NCBI RefSeq assembly: GCF_954871325.1
Contig: NC_088778.1
Span: 3,753,743-3,817,742 of the forward strand
Direction: 5' to 3'
DNA length: 64,000 bases
Source: Gordionus sp. m RMFG-2023
Taxonomy: Eukaryota; Nematomorpha; Gordioida; Chordodea; Parachordodidae
Positions within the stretch are counted from its first letter, which is position 1, and every line of letters begins with the position of its first letter. A program made the translations under genes and the position numbers. The notes beneath the pieces were generated by a model. It searched no databases and was not told the DNA's origin. It worked only from the letters and a program-made list of their open reading frames with translations. Positions 13,701-25,499 of the stretch are shown here, piece after piece.

Positions 13701-16700
13701 GGTAACTGATGCTGGGGCCAATGTCAAAAGAAGCGTCAGATTAGAGGATTATGAGCATCATTTATACTTAGGGCATGGACTTCATAATTTGGTTATAGTT
13801 GTTGGCATAAAAAAAGTTACCAAGATTGATATTCTCATTAAAATAATTAGAGAAATTATTTCAGCCCTCAGATATCTAGTAGCTGATTTGGAATGTGAAA
13901 TTGAGGCTGAACATGGTAAATGTCTGCAGTCAATTTATGAGACAGGTAATATCTTGGATATTGATGATTCTGATCTATACCTTACCATTTTGATATGTCT
14001 GATGAATCGGATAATAGAAATGGCATTGCACCAACCAATCCAATTAATGCAAAAACTTTAAAAATAAATTGCACTACTAACTAGCATAGCATATTATTTA
14101 TGCTAGGAAGTATTCGCATTGTAAACAAAATTCCTATAAATAATGTTCTAAATAAAATAGGAAAACAATCTTTAAAACTCTTTAATAATGAATAGGATAT
14201 GATAGATGAGCTTTAAGTAAATCCATTCCGAGAGTCGGTGGAATTTCTTTCCTCCCAAAAAGGATCTACAATAAACTCAGGGTTATCATCTAGCAGTGAA
14301 ATAGAAGCTCATATACAAATCAATAAATCTGATTGCTCAGATATAATATGCTTAAAAGAAAATATGAAAAAAAAGCTTGACCATAGGTTTCCGATAACTG
14401 AACTTCAAGTTATTTTTATTAATAAAATTATATTTTAAACATTAGATATTAGCAACTCTACTTGATCTAAGATTTCAAAATCCCAATATTGTTTCACTAT
14501 ATTTAAATTCAAATTCTACGAAATCATTGCAATTTCTAATACGACATTTAAAACTTTTAGAGCATGATAGAAATGCTCAGCGTGAAATTCAAGTCGAGGA
14601 TGGTACATCATGCTCTTATATAGCGAAATTAGCTCGAAAACATTCCCTTCCTATTAACGATTATAACAATATTACTAATCTTAAACAAGAATGCCATATT
14701 TTGCTCAGCCAAAATATTATTTCAGAAGAGGATGCATTGCTCTTGGAAGAAAAAGCGACTGGAACTTCCTATGCATGCTAATTTAGGTAGGAAGGTTCTT
14801 TGCATACCTGCAACCAGTACACTCAGCAAAAGAATTTTTTCCATTGCTGGATTAATACTCAATGCTAAAAGGTTATGTCCTACAAATCTTGATAAAATAC
14901 TGTTTATTCATGACAATTATAATTTTGCTAAATCTGAATTCTGACTTATTATATTTCATACTTCATATTTTGCCTGCATTCCAAATTTATTTTAATTATA
15001 ATAAAAATCAATAGAATATTTCTTATATGTGATGTTGATATGACTCTGATTGAGTAAAAATAAAAATACAATTCCTTAGTCTATTTCTGAGAATGAGAAA
15101 ATACATAAATTTAAATTGGAGTGAGACGGGAAATAATTTAAGATCAATTAAACTATGTTAGCAATGTGTTAGAAAAGATCGCCTACATAAATTATAAAAA
15201 ATGTAATACATTAATTTATAAATTAAATTCATTAAAAAATATATTGATTATAAATTAAATTCATTAAAAAAAATTTTAAAATAAATATTGCGCCGCCGCC
15301 GCCGAAAATTTAGTAGGCGGCGGTGAATTCGACGCACCGCCGAACGCCAATAAAAAAACCGCCGCCGTATTGAGACATCGGCGCACAGGTCTACCTATTA
15401 TGTATGTAGATTAATGTTATTACTTATTACATAAAAGTAATTAATATTTTATATACTTTAAGAATAGAAATTGAATTAAATATAAACTATAACTGATCAT
15501 TATAATACATTTAAATGTGGTATAGTTAAATTATAGATGTTATACTAATAAAAAGTATATTAAAAATTAAAACCATTGGTATCTTTACAGAAGACAAAAT
15601 TAGATATGGATATCGGATCGGGAATCGGCCCATATCAATTTAATATTGGATCGTATCGGATAGGCCTCCAAAAAGGTGATAAAAATAAAGGTGAAAAAAA
15701 GTTATTAGTTTTATCCGATATCAAAACCATATTTAGATTTCGGGGATAATTATAGCCCAAGATTCCATATATTCTCGTGGTTATGGGCAATATAATTATC
15801 ACAAAAATAGTTCTTAAGATTGAGGAACAGACCGAAAACTATAAAGATGATTAGCTTAAAATACTGAACATACATTAAACTATTTTAGAAAAGATATACC
15901 CCAAGGGCAAAAATTTAAATAAATATAAAACAATTATTAATATTAACCAAATTTTTAAGGTTAACCAGAAAACGGTTAAAAAAATTTTCTTGTGCCATGG
16001 ATTGTGGAAGATGAAAGGCATAAATTTTTAAAGAATTTCTAATAAACTGTTGTCCATTCACATACTTGCAAATAATCTTTTAATATCAAAAAATGGGAAG
16101 GAAGATTGGCAAAGAATGTTATTTTGTTTGACAGAAGTTTATCTATTGTCCAATTAAACATGGAGAAATGTATTTTAAGGGTAACTTTTAGGAAGTGCTT
16201 AATTTAAGCAATTTGAATATGTGCTAATGATCTTAAACCAAGATTTAAAAAAAACAGTTCGTATGAAAAGATAGTATCAAATCTAGTTAAAAAAAATTTA
16301 AATTGAAAGAAATATATCCATTTATAAGATATTGTTTTCTAAATATTTCTTGGTATTTTTTTTTGCATAAAAGATTTGCTCGCTTTATTACAAATTTTAG
16401 AAAACATTTCATTGAAGCTTCAAAAAATCGCCATTCTTTTTTCTTAAGAGGAAGCTTTTGAAATACGTTAAAGCCCCAATATGGGTGGAATCACTATTAT
16501 ACCAATCTTCAGTATACTATTATCTATAGTATTTTTTATTATTCCTTTTGTGTAGTTTGGCGGACAAAGTTATCAAATCATTCACTTCCCGCGTAGACGC
16601 ATCCTTGTATCATATAATACATTAAAAATTTGATTTATCTATTTTACCGGAAATTTTATTTTTTAGGGGTATTGTTACTCAATTCCGTTTTGACTGTCCG

Positions 16701-17463
16701 AGCTAACGAAGCTAATTCTCACAGAGATAAAGGTTGGGAAACCTTTACCGATGCCGTCATTAACCACCTGAACATCAATTTGACGCGATTGGTTTTCATT
16801 TTATGGGGATCCTACGCTCAAAAAAAATGTCAAAAAATAGACGACGTAAATTACCATTAGATTTATTATTTAAAAATATAGAAGGTTTGATCAAATTAAC
16901 AAAAAATATACAAACCTCCTATCACGTCCTAAACATGTATTTACTATCATATGATTCTTATTGAAAAAAAATATATTGCATTTTCTTTAGTATTTAATAA
17001 TAATACTAATAAACTCGTATATATATTTTTTATATAAGAAAATTAATTTTATAAATATAATTTTTGATTGTATTCAAAATTTAGTTCTAAGTAATATTTA
17101 AGCCTGATTTTTTGTCCCCCCACCCGTTTTTTACGTAAAAAAAAGGCCCTCATTGAGATCCGAGGAAACTAAGATTGTTGCCTCGAAACACGGCGATGAT
17201 TGTAATACCATCGAAAAATTATCCATCCAGTGACCATTTTATCGAGGTTTCCATATGTAGAATTAAAATTCGCCAAATTAAATATTAATTTTTTTTTATT
17301 GATATTATGACAGAAAAAGCATCTGATACTAAAGTCGGCCCACCCTTCTCCCTTATCGGCTCACAGAGGTTTTTTTGGGTGCAAACATTTTTCCAAAACG
17401 AACGAATATCTAAAGTCAATCAATAAAATCGAAATCGATTGGTCACACCTTCCCCTTGATTGA
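10720..17463 (+). CDS. UNG: Uracil-DNA glycosylase, family 1 (nuclear type)
   Basis: Removes uracil from DNA to start base-excision repair. Eight exons: 10720-10795, 10843-10970, 11017-11112, 11150-11204, 11249-11291, 11335-11423, 16667-16845, 17314-17463. Every junction is GT-AG, phases agree throughout, and the coding length is 816 nt (271 aa plus TGA). The start is ATG at 10,720; residues 4-11 (QCKITNFV) form a PIP-box-like motif (Q4, I7, F10; second aromatic replaced by V), as expected for the nuclear PCNA-binding form. Water-activating motif GQDPYH is at residues 107-112 (catalytic D109), followed by a Pro-rich PPPS loop. The uracil-recognition motif [10 protein letters not shown] follows, then the DNA-intercalation motif [10 protein letters not shown] with catalytic H232, and a [11 protein letters not shown] tail. 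Introns are 37-47 nt except the sixth (5,243 nt, carrying a hAT transposon) and the seventh (468 nt). All catalytic motifs are intact. The family is certain; exact exon 1 and 2 borders rest on sequence logic. Confidence 0.96.
11424..12398 (+). other. UNG intron 6, part left of the hAT insertion
   Basis: Intronic sequence. A weak codon-like segment at about 11,580-11,660 reads toward [11 protein letters not shown] but has no splice support and no recognisable homology. From about 11,985 a GATCGG-rich patch looks like the end of another nonautonomous element. Confidence 0.4.
12958..13624 (+). repeat. Tandem duplication of about 333 bp inside the hAT element
   Basis: Two head-to-tail copies, with the first starting near 12,958 and the second near 13,291, offset 333 bp. 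Both begin AAACAATAAAGGAATGACAG and end at the ACTCAAAA of the transposase frame. They are nearly identical, differing at a few positions including one extra T near the end of the second copy, so the duplication is more recent than most of the element's decay. Confidence 0.9.
12960..14944 (+). pseudogene. hAT transposase, decayed
   Basis: RNase H-like DDE transposase of the hAT superfamily, split over several frames. Recognisable parts in order: the ITFDLWTD block (about 13,173 and again about 13,508 because of an internal duplication); a [11 protein letters not shown] block (about 13,701); an aliphatic segment with GHGLHNLV, the counterpart of the usual HxxN region (about 13,773); and the C-terminal hAT dimerisation block with [16 protein letters not shown] (about 14,800-14,860) followed by [11 protein letters not shown]. 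The parts sit in different frames with intervening stops, so it is not expected to make an active protein. No intact BED zinc finger was found. Confidence 0.85.
15393..16666 (+). other. UNG intron 6, part right of the hAT insertion
   Basis: AT-rich intronic sequence with a GATCGG-rich patch at about 15,605-15,680 that mirrors the patch left of the hAT. It could be the other half of an older nonautonomous element split by the insertion. No gene. Confidence 0.4.
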
Positions 17464-17984
17464 TTGTTGGTTGAACCTCGTCATTTTCATCTAAGAGAAT
17501 TACGAATAGCTCAAATTACTAGAACAAAATAAATATATTTTTTTTAATTTCCTATTTTTATGTAAATAATTTTAATCAATTTTTCTAATATATAGATTTT
17601 TTTTTATCAATATAAAAATTTATATGAAATTTTATCGGAATGAGAATAATGAATAAATTATATATTTTATTCTTGTCTTTTTTACAAACATAACTCAATT
17701 TAAATAAAAAAAATGAAATTATTAATTTATTTTATTTGCCTATGTATATAAATATATTGTATAAATAATTATTAACATAAATCTTGAATAATTATATAAA
17801 ACATTTTGATATAAACCAGATCAAAGGTTATGATCAAGGCTAAAATTAATTTAATCATTATATTATAGAATTATACAAATTTTATTTTTTTTTAAAAAAT
17901 ATATTAAAAATTAGCGCCATGCGTTTTCTATTAATAAATCATTTTATATTTGGAAAAGGGGGGTAATACATTGGGTATTGATAA

Positions 17985-18314
17985 TCAATAATTGAAGCTC
18001 ATCAATCCATTACTGGTAAACGTGTTTCTCTTTAGAGGAGGATCTGTATTTAGGCCTTTGAGTGAAGCGGAATTAATGGGTTGAGCGGATGATAAAGTAT
18101 GATTGTTTAATTGTTCGTGGTTGTCGCTAGAGTCGCCATTGCTGATTTCTGACGGTAAATACATCGCGGCAGTGGGCAGGAAAGTGGAAGGAATGAACAA
18201 TCTAGGATGTTTCCTGTTGGCGTTACAACTGGAATTCGTGTGGGTATTTTTATCAAAATTCGTGACTGAAAGAGTAGAAGGGTCTAGATTTTGATGCCGA
18301 GCTGTTTGAGGCAG
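17985..18314 (-). CDS. 3'-terminal exon of an unrecognised gene
   Basis: An open frame of 109 residues plus TGA on the minus strand, preceded by a good polypyrimidine-AG acceptor (at 18,315-18,316). GC and codon use are clearly above background. The protein is rich in Ser, Thr, Asn and Pro (for example LFIPSTFLPTAAMYLPSE, and KGLNTDPPLKRNTFTSNG near the end), with no domain; it looks like a disordered C-terminal tail. It lies tail-to-tail with UNG, 521 bp beyond the UNG stop. No upstream minus-strand exon could be recognised between 18.3 and 23.8 kb. The opposite-strand frame at 18,103-18,294 is a shadow. Confidence 0.6.
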   Translation of the reverse strand: MPQTARHQNLDPSTLSVTNFDKNTHTNSSCNANRKHPRLFIPSTFLPTAAMYLPSEISNGDSSDNHEQLNNHTLSSAQPINSASLKGLNTDPPLKRNTFTSNGLMSFNY

Positions 18315-18552
18315 CTAAAAAAAAGGTTAATTTTTTTTAAATATATGCAGTAGGATACAATGCCATTAAATGTGGATTGATTAAAAAGGTTATAAGGAGG
18401 AGCTTTTTTTGTGTCTTAAGATCTTTATCATCAAATTTAATATTATAATAATTACAATATAAGCTAAATTTTTAATTATAAATATTAAATATACATACCA
18501 GATCTAGAAAAAAATATATTAAAAAAAACATTAAAATCAGAGCAGAAGAGGT

Positions 18553-18785
18553 ACCATTGAACGGCCCATTTTTTGGGTTTGGTTCGGGTTTTATATTTTT
18601 AGATTGGGCCCGGATTTTTAAAAATATATTACATTTATTTTTAATTTTTATGGCTAATAATGGAGATTAAGAAAATTTTTTAGGCCCGGCCCGGTTATAT
18701 ATAAAAAAATTAAAATATGGCAGCTAAACCCGTTAGGGCCAGTCTGATTTAGGTTAAATCGGCGGGGCTTAATGACCCATGTATA
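18553..18785. repeat. GC-rich nonautonomous element (GGCCCGGCC type)
   Basis: An isolated GC-rich segment with repeated GGCCC/CCCGG motifs at both ends (around 18,573-18,612 and 18,680-18,770) flanking an AT core. Same style as the better-defined hAT-like MITE at 43,127. Exact ends not determined. Confidence 0.4.
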
Positions 18786-18991
18786 GATAGATATGCAGTG
18801 ATTGGCAAATTTCGTTATAATAATTCAATATAACCTTATTTCTGCATTAAAATTTGAATGGGGGAAAAATAATAAGACAAGTTTGTAAATGTTTCTAAAA
18901 TAAAATTATGGGAAAAAAAATTTTTTCGAGAATTCTCGGACAAGATTTTTGATCAAATTTTGCCTAAAATTTCAAATATTTTTTATAAGTA

Positions 18992-19222
18992 AGGCCGGAT
19001 TCAGAGTGAGATTCCGTCCGACACGATTTAACAGCTGATCGATTTTTAAAATTTGTTGAGATCAATTTTTTTTAAATATGAATATTGATTTTTAATTTCT
19101 AATTCTATTCATGATAATAATATAAGAATTATTGATTTTGATAGCGAAAATTGATCTCATTATGAAAATTTTAAAATCGATCAGCTGTTAAATCGAATTG
19201 GATCCAACTACGAATGCAACCT
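18992..19222. repeat. Fold-back MITE, about 230 bp
   Basis: Inverted arms share GATTTAACAGCTGATCGATT on the left (from about 19,024) and its reverse complement on the right (about 19,175-19,193). Weaker pairing extends outward. The centre is AT-rich. Confidence 0.7.
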
Positions 19223-20394
19223 AAATCTTGAGTCATTTATACGCGTAAAAAAATCCTGATCTCTAAAAAAAAGTCATCAATTTTATGATCTTCAAAAAAA
19301 AAATTCAAAAATTTGATTTAAATCAAGGATATTTATCTTGTAAAAAAAATCTGTTATAATAATAAACCATTTTAAAATTTCATATTAGATTAAGTACTTA
19401 TAAAAGCATTTATTTCTCAATTAAATAAAAATTATAATGAAGTTATAGCCAAAACATAACATGTAAATCCACCAATCCAAGCATAAAAAATTAAATAAAT
19501 TTGTGCGAATTGTATTCTAACCTTGATGTCTTTATAATTTTGTAATTTACTCATTTCTTAAAAATTATATTAATTTAAAACAGGTGCCAACCACAAGAAA
19601 CGAATATTCGAATAAAATATTTATATATGTAATATTTTTTATGTCTGATTTCGATGTTATATGAAAATGCTAAATTTATTAAATATCAGCTGATTATTGT
19701 AGTGTGCATCCATTTTTTAAATAATGTTTTATACCTATATATATTGTATATAATATATTTGGAAAAGTAAGGTGGGAGATTTGTTGGAGAAATTTTTTTG
19801 GCACATATCAGGAAAATTTTCGAAGGAGGGGTAATATTTGAAATCTTTCAAAAACTAATAATTTTAAAATATAGGAACTAACCATTCAGTTCCAATCGGG
19901 TTATATTAGTTTCAAATTTTAAAACGGTTTAGTATTATGTTATTTTTAAGACAGTATATATCAGTGCGTTCCTGTTTTTATAGTTTTGATTTTTGTTAAA
20001 TTTTTGAAAAAATAAAATTTTAAGTTAAATATGTTAAATTTCTTTATTTTATTATTTAAAAACATGCATATTTAAGTGACATAAATTCAAAAATATGATC
20101 TCAAGAATGGTCATAAACAGGTTCTACAGTTATAACGGTTTATTTCGGTGTCGTGGTTAGACACCCTGATTTAATATAATGCAGGGCATTACGTCATTTG
20201 CCAAAAAAACGATTGCTATGTTTTTTTGAGAGCGTTTACGTTATAATGGTAGTTTATAATAATTTAGAACATTGCTGCGATTCTATGAATAAGGAACCAT
20301 AACCTTTTTTTTTACTCCAGGGTTTCAAAACTTTGATTAGGTTGTTAATGAGGAGTAATTGCATAGGAATGATAACATGTGTGCAAGAATCAGA

Positions 20395-20682
20395 CACCTT
20401 CATGTGCCAAAAAATTTTTTATCAGGCCTGGCCTAAACCTGCAGTTAAAAAAAATTATTTTAGCTCCCAGGCTCGGCCCATATTTAATATTTTAAAAAAA
20501 ATTCCAAGTCCATACCCAAAGATTTAATGAAAATAAACATTATTTCAGTGTATTTATATTTAAGTAATCATTTCCCTTGCAATTGGCCCAAGCCTATTAT
20601 AAAAAATTTTCAAAAGGACCGCTAAGAAATATACTAGGCACATGCACGGCCCATTGGGCCGGACCTGCCCATAGAATAGGAG
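20395..20682. repeat. GC-rich nonautonomous element
   Basis: Inverted termini TTCATGTGCC (about 20,399) and GGCACATGCA (about 20,637) with GGCCC/GGGCC motifs near both ends and an AT-rich centre. Resembles the other GC-rich elements in the window. Confidence 0.45.
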
Positions 20683-20871
20683 ATAGATTTAGAGTTTCTA
20701 CTTTAAATGTATTTTATTTTCTTTATTGAGTGCGTTCTGCTTTTAACCTTGCTTAATATTTATTTGCCAGGGTAACGCTGAATTTGCAGTAAAAGCGTAA
20801 TTATCATAAGGTACGTTATTTAAAGCAGCATTATTTAGAAAATTAGGCCAATATATAAACATAATTTATAA

Positions 20872-21313
20872 ATATGGAGCGATATGATGATAACGCTATG
20901 ATAACATTTTAAAAACATATATTGCGGCGTATATTTCAAAATTATTAACGCTATGAAGAATCAGCTGTGATTTCGATAGCGTTAAAGGCAAAGCTTAAAT
21001 ATAACGTGTTTACTATAAATGGGGTTTTACAGTAAATTTATAGTAAACGCGTAATGTTCAGTCGTTGCGTAATTTAACTCCATCGAAATCAAGACTTGAT
21101 TCTTCATAGCGATAATATTCAATAAAATATATCTTCTGCTTTATAACAAATATTTAATAAAAAAATAATATTCTGCATTTAAAAAAAAAAAATTGTCAAT
21201 AAAAAACTTATTGACATAATTTCGCTATTTTTATAATAGTAGCTCAAAATTTTTATCATCGTATAGCAAACATATCTTTTTCAAATTTTATCATAGCGTT
21301 ATTATTAACCCTT
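20872..21313. repeat. Fold-back element with AACGCTATGA arms
   Basis: Outer arms AACGCTATGATAA (about 20,891) and TTATCATAGCGTT (about 21,289). A nested pair, AACGCTATGAAGAATCAG near 20,948 and its complement near 21,095-21,110, flanks a TTTACTATAAA/TTTATAGTAAA hairpin. No coding capacity. Confidence 0.65.
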
Positions 21314-21821
21314 CATTCGTAGTTAAGCGAGAATCTGCGGTAAAGTATACAAAATTGGATTGGGTAGAAAATATCATACTTAATTTTTCTTGTGTATAGG
21401 AATGAAACCATTTTTTATGAAATTATCATGTGTTAAAAATGGCTATCCAAATACATCAAAAATAATAATTTAAGCTTTTGGGTATATCTCGTATTTCATT
21501 TATTTCCCTGTAAAAAAAAAATCTAAGAAAAATCGATATAATAGTGCTCCCAAACTGAGCGTTAAAAAAAATTGTAATTGGTGTTTGTAAATTATGTTAT
21601 CGTCTGCCTTTTTTTTTTATTTCATTGATTTCTAAATTATTCCATTTTTAAAAGATAAGTTAATTTTATCTCACATTTTATATAAATATTGAATTAAATT
21701 TACATGTAAATTAAAAAAATTCTCCTCTTTATCATTCTTATCCGGATAACAAGGTTTTGTTAGCTTTCATGCGGAAAAAAATAGTGTTCTTAAAGAACTG
21801 ATCATAGGTTAACGCGCAAAA

Positions 21822-21998
21822 TAGTGTTAAACGGCTCGATTTGAGCTGTACGCCTAAGGGTAGAGAATTCGCCAATAGATGTTCAATCCTATGTGCCATC
21901 TATGAGCAAAATCTTTAGGCTTACATAATATTTTTTTGGATAAAATATTAAGTTATCCGTTTTTAAAAATCGGTTCAAAAGTTCGTTTAACAACACTA
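21822..21998. repeat. MITE-A copy with TIRs and probable 8-bp TSD
   Basis: Starts TAGTGTTAAACGGCTCG and ends in the inverted TCGTTTAACAACACTA. Flanks GCGCAAAA and GTGCAAAA match at 7 of 8 positions, consistent with a hAT-type 8-bp target duplication. Internal sequence (CCAATAGATGTTCAA, GTGCCATCTATGAGC) is shared with copies at 47.8, 52.5, 56.5 and 56.75 kb. Confidence 0.75.
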
Positions 21999-22200
21999 GT
22001 GCAAAATGAATGAATAAAAAGAGTATTGAAAAAAAAGCAAACTATTTGAGTTTGCAATGCTCAATATGCGCAAGTGTTAACTGTTAACCTATAAATATAA
22101 ATATTTTATTTATCTAGTGTAAAAAAATAAATTTAACAATGAAAGAATAAAAATTTTAAGAATTTGTATCCAGGTGGCCGATTTAATTTTAATGGGATAG

Positions 22201-22523
22201 GTTCTAAATCGCTAAAAATTGGGAATCTGGCTTATATCTCCTAGAAAATTTTTAAAGTAAATTTGAAATTAATATTATAGATGCTAGGGGAGTAAACACT
22301 TGTATTTAAATTGAAAAAAAAAATTGTTAAAATAGAGGAAATATCATCCAAAATCCCAGTTTTGGAAATTTGGATATTTCCTCCATTTTAGCGATTATTT
22401 AAAATTCTCAATTTAAATACCTAGCATCAATTAATATTAATTTCAAATTTACTTTAAAAATTTTCTAGGAGATATAAGCCAGATTCCCAATTTTTAGCGA
22501 TTTTTGTTTTAGCGATTTAGAAC
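22201..22523. repeat. Long palindromic fold-back MITE, about 323 bp
   Basis: Left arm begins GTTCTAAATCGCTAAAAA; the right arm ends with its complement. Arms of roughly 120-150 bp match with few differences (for example TATCTCCTAGAAAATTTTTA against its complement), separated by a short spacer with its own small hairpin near 22,345-22,385. Confidence 0.85.
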
Positions 22524-23815
22524 GGGAACTATTTAACCAGCAAAAAGTTTTTTTAAAATGGTTAATTTTCTAACCTATCCAAAAAAAGGTTATCAAATTA
22601 TTTATACAATGTAATAGGCAGAACACTTTGTTATATTCCCAAAATGATAAAATTATGTAATGCTTACCGTAACTCCCCCCCCCCCTTCATCCCTACCTAT
22701 TTTAAATTATAACCTTAATACTGATAAATTTTAATAGTATTATTAGTGGCATTGTTAAAAACATTTTTTTAATGCATCATAACCTGAGCCAGAATCACAA
22801 AAATAAATTCAACTATGCAACCAACCCAATGGTTTAGTTAGATGAGTTCACACAAAAATTCTATAAATTTTTTTAGAGTAAAAAGGAATAATTGTATATA
22901 GAACTCATTTCTGGTATTACCAAAATTTTAATTCCATATACTCATATATGTCAAACCATTGAGGTTGCCCAAATCAAGGTCATTTTTTGGCTTAGCACAG
23001 TATTTGGGGGTTTAGTTCAATAGTGCAATTTAACAACATTTGTATAATGTAACATAACAATATATTATAAAACTTACTGAGTTTAATGAAGGTACCATAT
23101 ACCCATTAGGTTTGCAATGTAATAAGTTAACCGCGATGCTACAATCTCTTTTATATCTTTCCTGTTAAAAAAAGAATGAATTTTTTAAATAAATTAATTA
23201 CAATAGACTAATGTTAGTAGTTTTAAATATATTTTATTAAATATAATGCCAAAGATTATATCCTTTTTTAAATTTATTAATTTATATAAAAGTCATATGA
23301 AATTCTTTTTAACAAAATTTAAGGTGTATAAAAGCTAAAAACATTAAAAATATTTAGAGAAGTACTCTTTCCTTTTCCTTGAAGATAGCCAGCCAAATTT
23401 GTAACTCAAAATTAAATTTTTTTTTATTAACCAACTGTAAAACTTTATTCAATAAAATATTGTATAAAAAATTAAATAACAAAGATCTGAATATAAAAAA
23501 TTCTAGGGTCTGTAACTAAACAAATAAAAAATTTGCGATCCCAATATTAACAGATATAATACATTATTGTTGAGGATTTTCCTAATTTAATTTCCTACTC
23601 AAAGCCTGATGCAAACAAAACTCAATAATTTTTAACCATAAACCACAATTTATAAGGTGTAGCACAAATCTAGTGACAGCTACAATATTCTCTATTTTTT
23701 AATCATTAAAATTGTTTATAAAACTAGTTGTTAAATTAATGTACATGATCTACTTAATTACATTTAATAATCAAATATCCTTTAAGATTAATCAAAATTT
23801 ATTTTAATGAAAATT

Positions 23816-24150
23816 TTATATATCCATTTCTATGTATATTACATTCTCTTTTTCAATTTCAGATATGGCAGTGGACAGATTATAGACTTGATGGGATAAA
23901 ATATCAATATGTTTTGTGTATTCGTCTTTATCTTTTTCAGACCTAGTAACAACCTCAAGTAAACGTTCTTCAAGCTTACCATTCAAGGTTTGTAAATTTT
24001 GATGATTTTCAAGTAGTCTATTATTTAATTAAGTTAAAATAAAATAAACGGCATTTACCTTTCATATCTATCCTTATAAATAGAGGCTTCGTCAGAATGT
24101 TTATGAATTGAATCCATATTTTCCAATAAGCAATACGTAAAGAGTTTACG
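23816..24150 (-). CDS. 3' end (two exons) of a coiled-coil protein
   Basis: Minus-strand exons 24059-24150 and 23816-24017 are joined across a 41-nt GT-AG intron with matching phase. The combined tail of 97 residues reads RKLFTYCLLENMDSIHKHSD..., then helix-forming heptad-like sequence (RLLENHQNLQTLNGKLEERL) and ends IEKENVIYIEMDI with TAA at 23,816-23,818. It looks like the C-terminal coiled coil of a longer protein. An acceptor AG precedes the 24,150 exon, so more exons lie at higher coordinates, but none was recognised up to 27.4 kb. The short intron matches those of UNG and the SLC25 gene. Family not recognised. Confidence 0.65.
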
Positions 24151-25499
24151 CTATAGTTTTAAAAAGCATATGGTTAAATAATACTTAACAAGGATAACAA
24201 ATTTAAAAACCTCTAATAGAAATATTTATAATATTTCTGGTATAACCAATGACATATAGGTATAACCTTTAAATCGATATGGTTTAAAGATATATTTAAT
24301 TTCTTATATTTTGATATTGACAATTTAAATCATGCTAAATATTTTTGACTAAATTTTACTACACAAATGTTAATAATACGAGAAAACTATTAAAATTGCA
24401 ACGTTTTCCTCCTCACTCAAGATATGATCGACAAGTTAATCGGTCCATAGTCAGTATGTTGGATCCCCCTTTACAGTTTTTATGATATAGAAGCCAAATG
24501 CTTCAAAAATATAATTTCTAGAAATGTTTCCCTACACTCCCTTCACCATTTATATAAAATTTAAAAATAAATAAGTACAAGTAAATAAATTATATTTCTT
24601 AAATATATTAACCATAGTTAAAAATTTTAATTAAAAAAGCATTTCAATTAAATTATTCTTAAAAATATTTAACCTTCCGATAAAATTTATCGAACTAACT
24701 AATAGACCCCCCTCCCCCACAACAAATTCCTGTCTCTATGGCCTACATTACTTGGGGTGTACCATCTACATTCATAAAATTTTTAAAGTTTCGGGAAACT
24801 TCTAAGTAGTCAGGGAGTAAAGAATATTTTGGTTGGAATGATTATGTATAATTAGTGAGAAGCGTTTTTAATCAATGTTAATGGGAACCGATAATATTTA
24901 AATTTTGGGCATTAAGTATAATCAAAGTATCGGAATTGAAAAGTACTTAGTTGGGGGTGGGCGGGGGGGGGGGAGGGGGTTAGAATCTTCTAAGTTAATG
25001 ATAATAGAGTTTTCTTGGTCTAGCTCTAATATTACATCTGATGAACATTTCTTTCATAAGGGTAGCCAGGATAAATAGAGAGAGGGGGGCATTTAGGCGG
25101 ATTTTAACTCATAAATTTTATTGAAAAAAATACTTAGTATCGCGGTCGGCAAAAACCGATACTCGCACTCTTTGTTTTTACCAATGGTTTATATAGAGTT
25201 TAATTAAATTCGAGTGGTCATGATTTTTTGTAGCCATAGCTAAAAGTGTGCAAAACATAAGAATACTTTGTTATTATTTTATAAATTTAATATGGTAAAT
25301 AATGCTAGAACAATATTAAATATTAATGCATAAATGCAAAACGGTTAACTAAGAATTATTAAATAAATGCGAAGGTTTTTACTATTCATATGTTAATAAT
25401 ATGGGTTAATAAAGAATGGAGAGATTTATTTAATCAAACTAAAAAACATCACTGTCTTTATCAGCTCCATATAATTGGAGGGGGGGGGCATGTGTTAAG

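Larger units (their letters stand above)
12399..15392 (+). mobile_element. hAT-superfamily DNA transposon inserted in UNG intron 6
   Basis: An approximately 3.0-kb element. Termini are inverted: AGACCTGTGCGCCG at 12,401 on the left matches the reverse complement of the right end at 15,379-15,392. An 8-bp direct repeat ACCTATTA flanks it (12,391-12,398 and 15,393-15,400; two extra T precede the left TIR). Subterminal regions are strikingly rich in GCCG/GCGG repeats in otherwise AT-rich DNA (12,401-12,500 and 15,290-15,390). The interior carries a broken hAT transposase (see 12,960-14,944). It lies in the same orientation as UNG and accounts for most of that intron's length. Confidence 0.88.
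18315..23815. other. Repeat-rich stretch without recognised exons
   Basis: Holds several short inverted-repeat elements (18.55, 18.99, 20.38, 20.87, 21.82 and 22.20 kb, listed separately) in AT-rich sequence. A C-run of about 11 lies near 22,675. Some of this may be intron of the minus-strand gene ending at 17,985. Confidence 0.4.
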
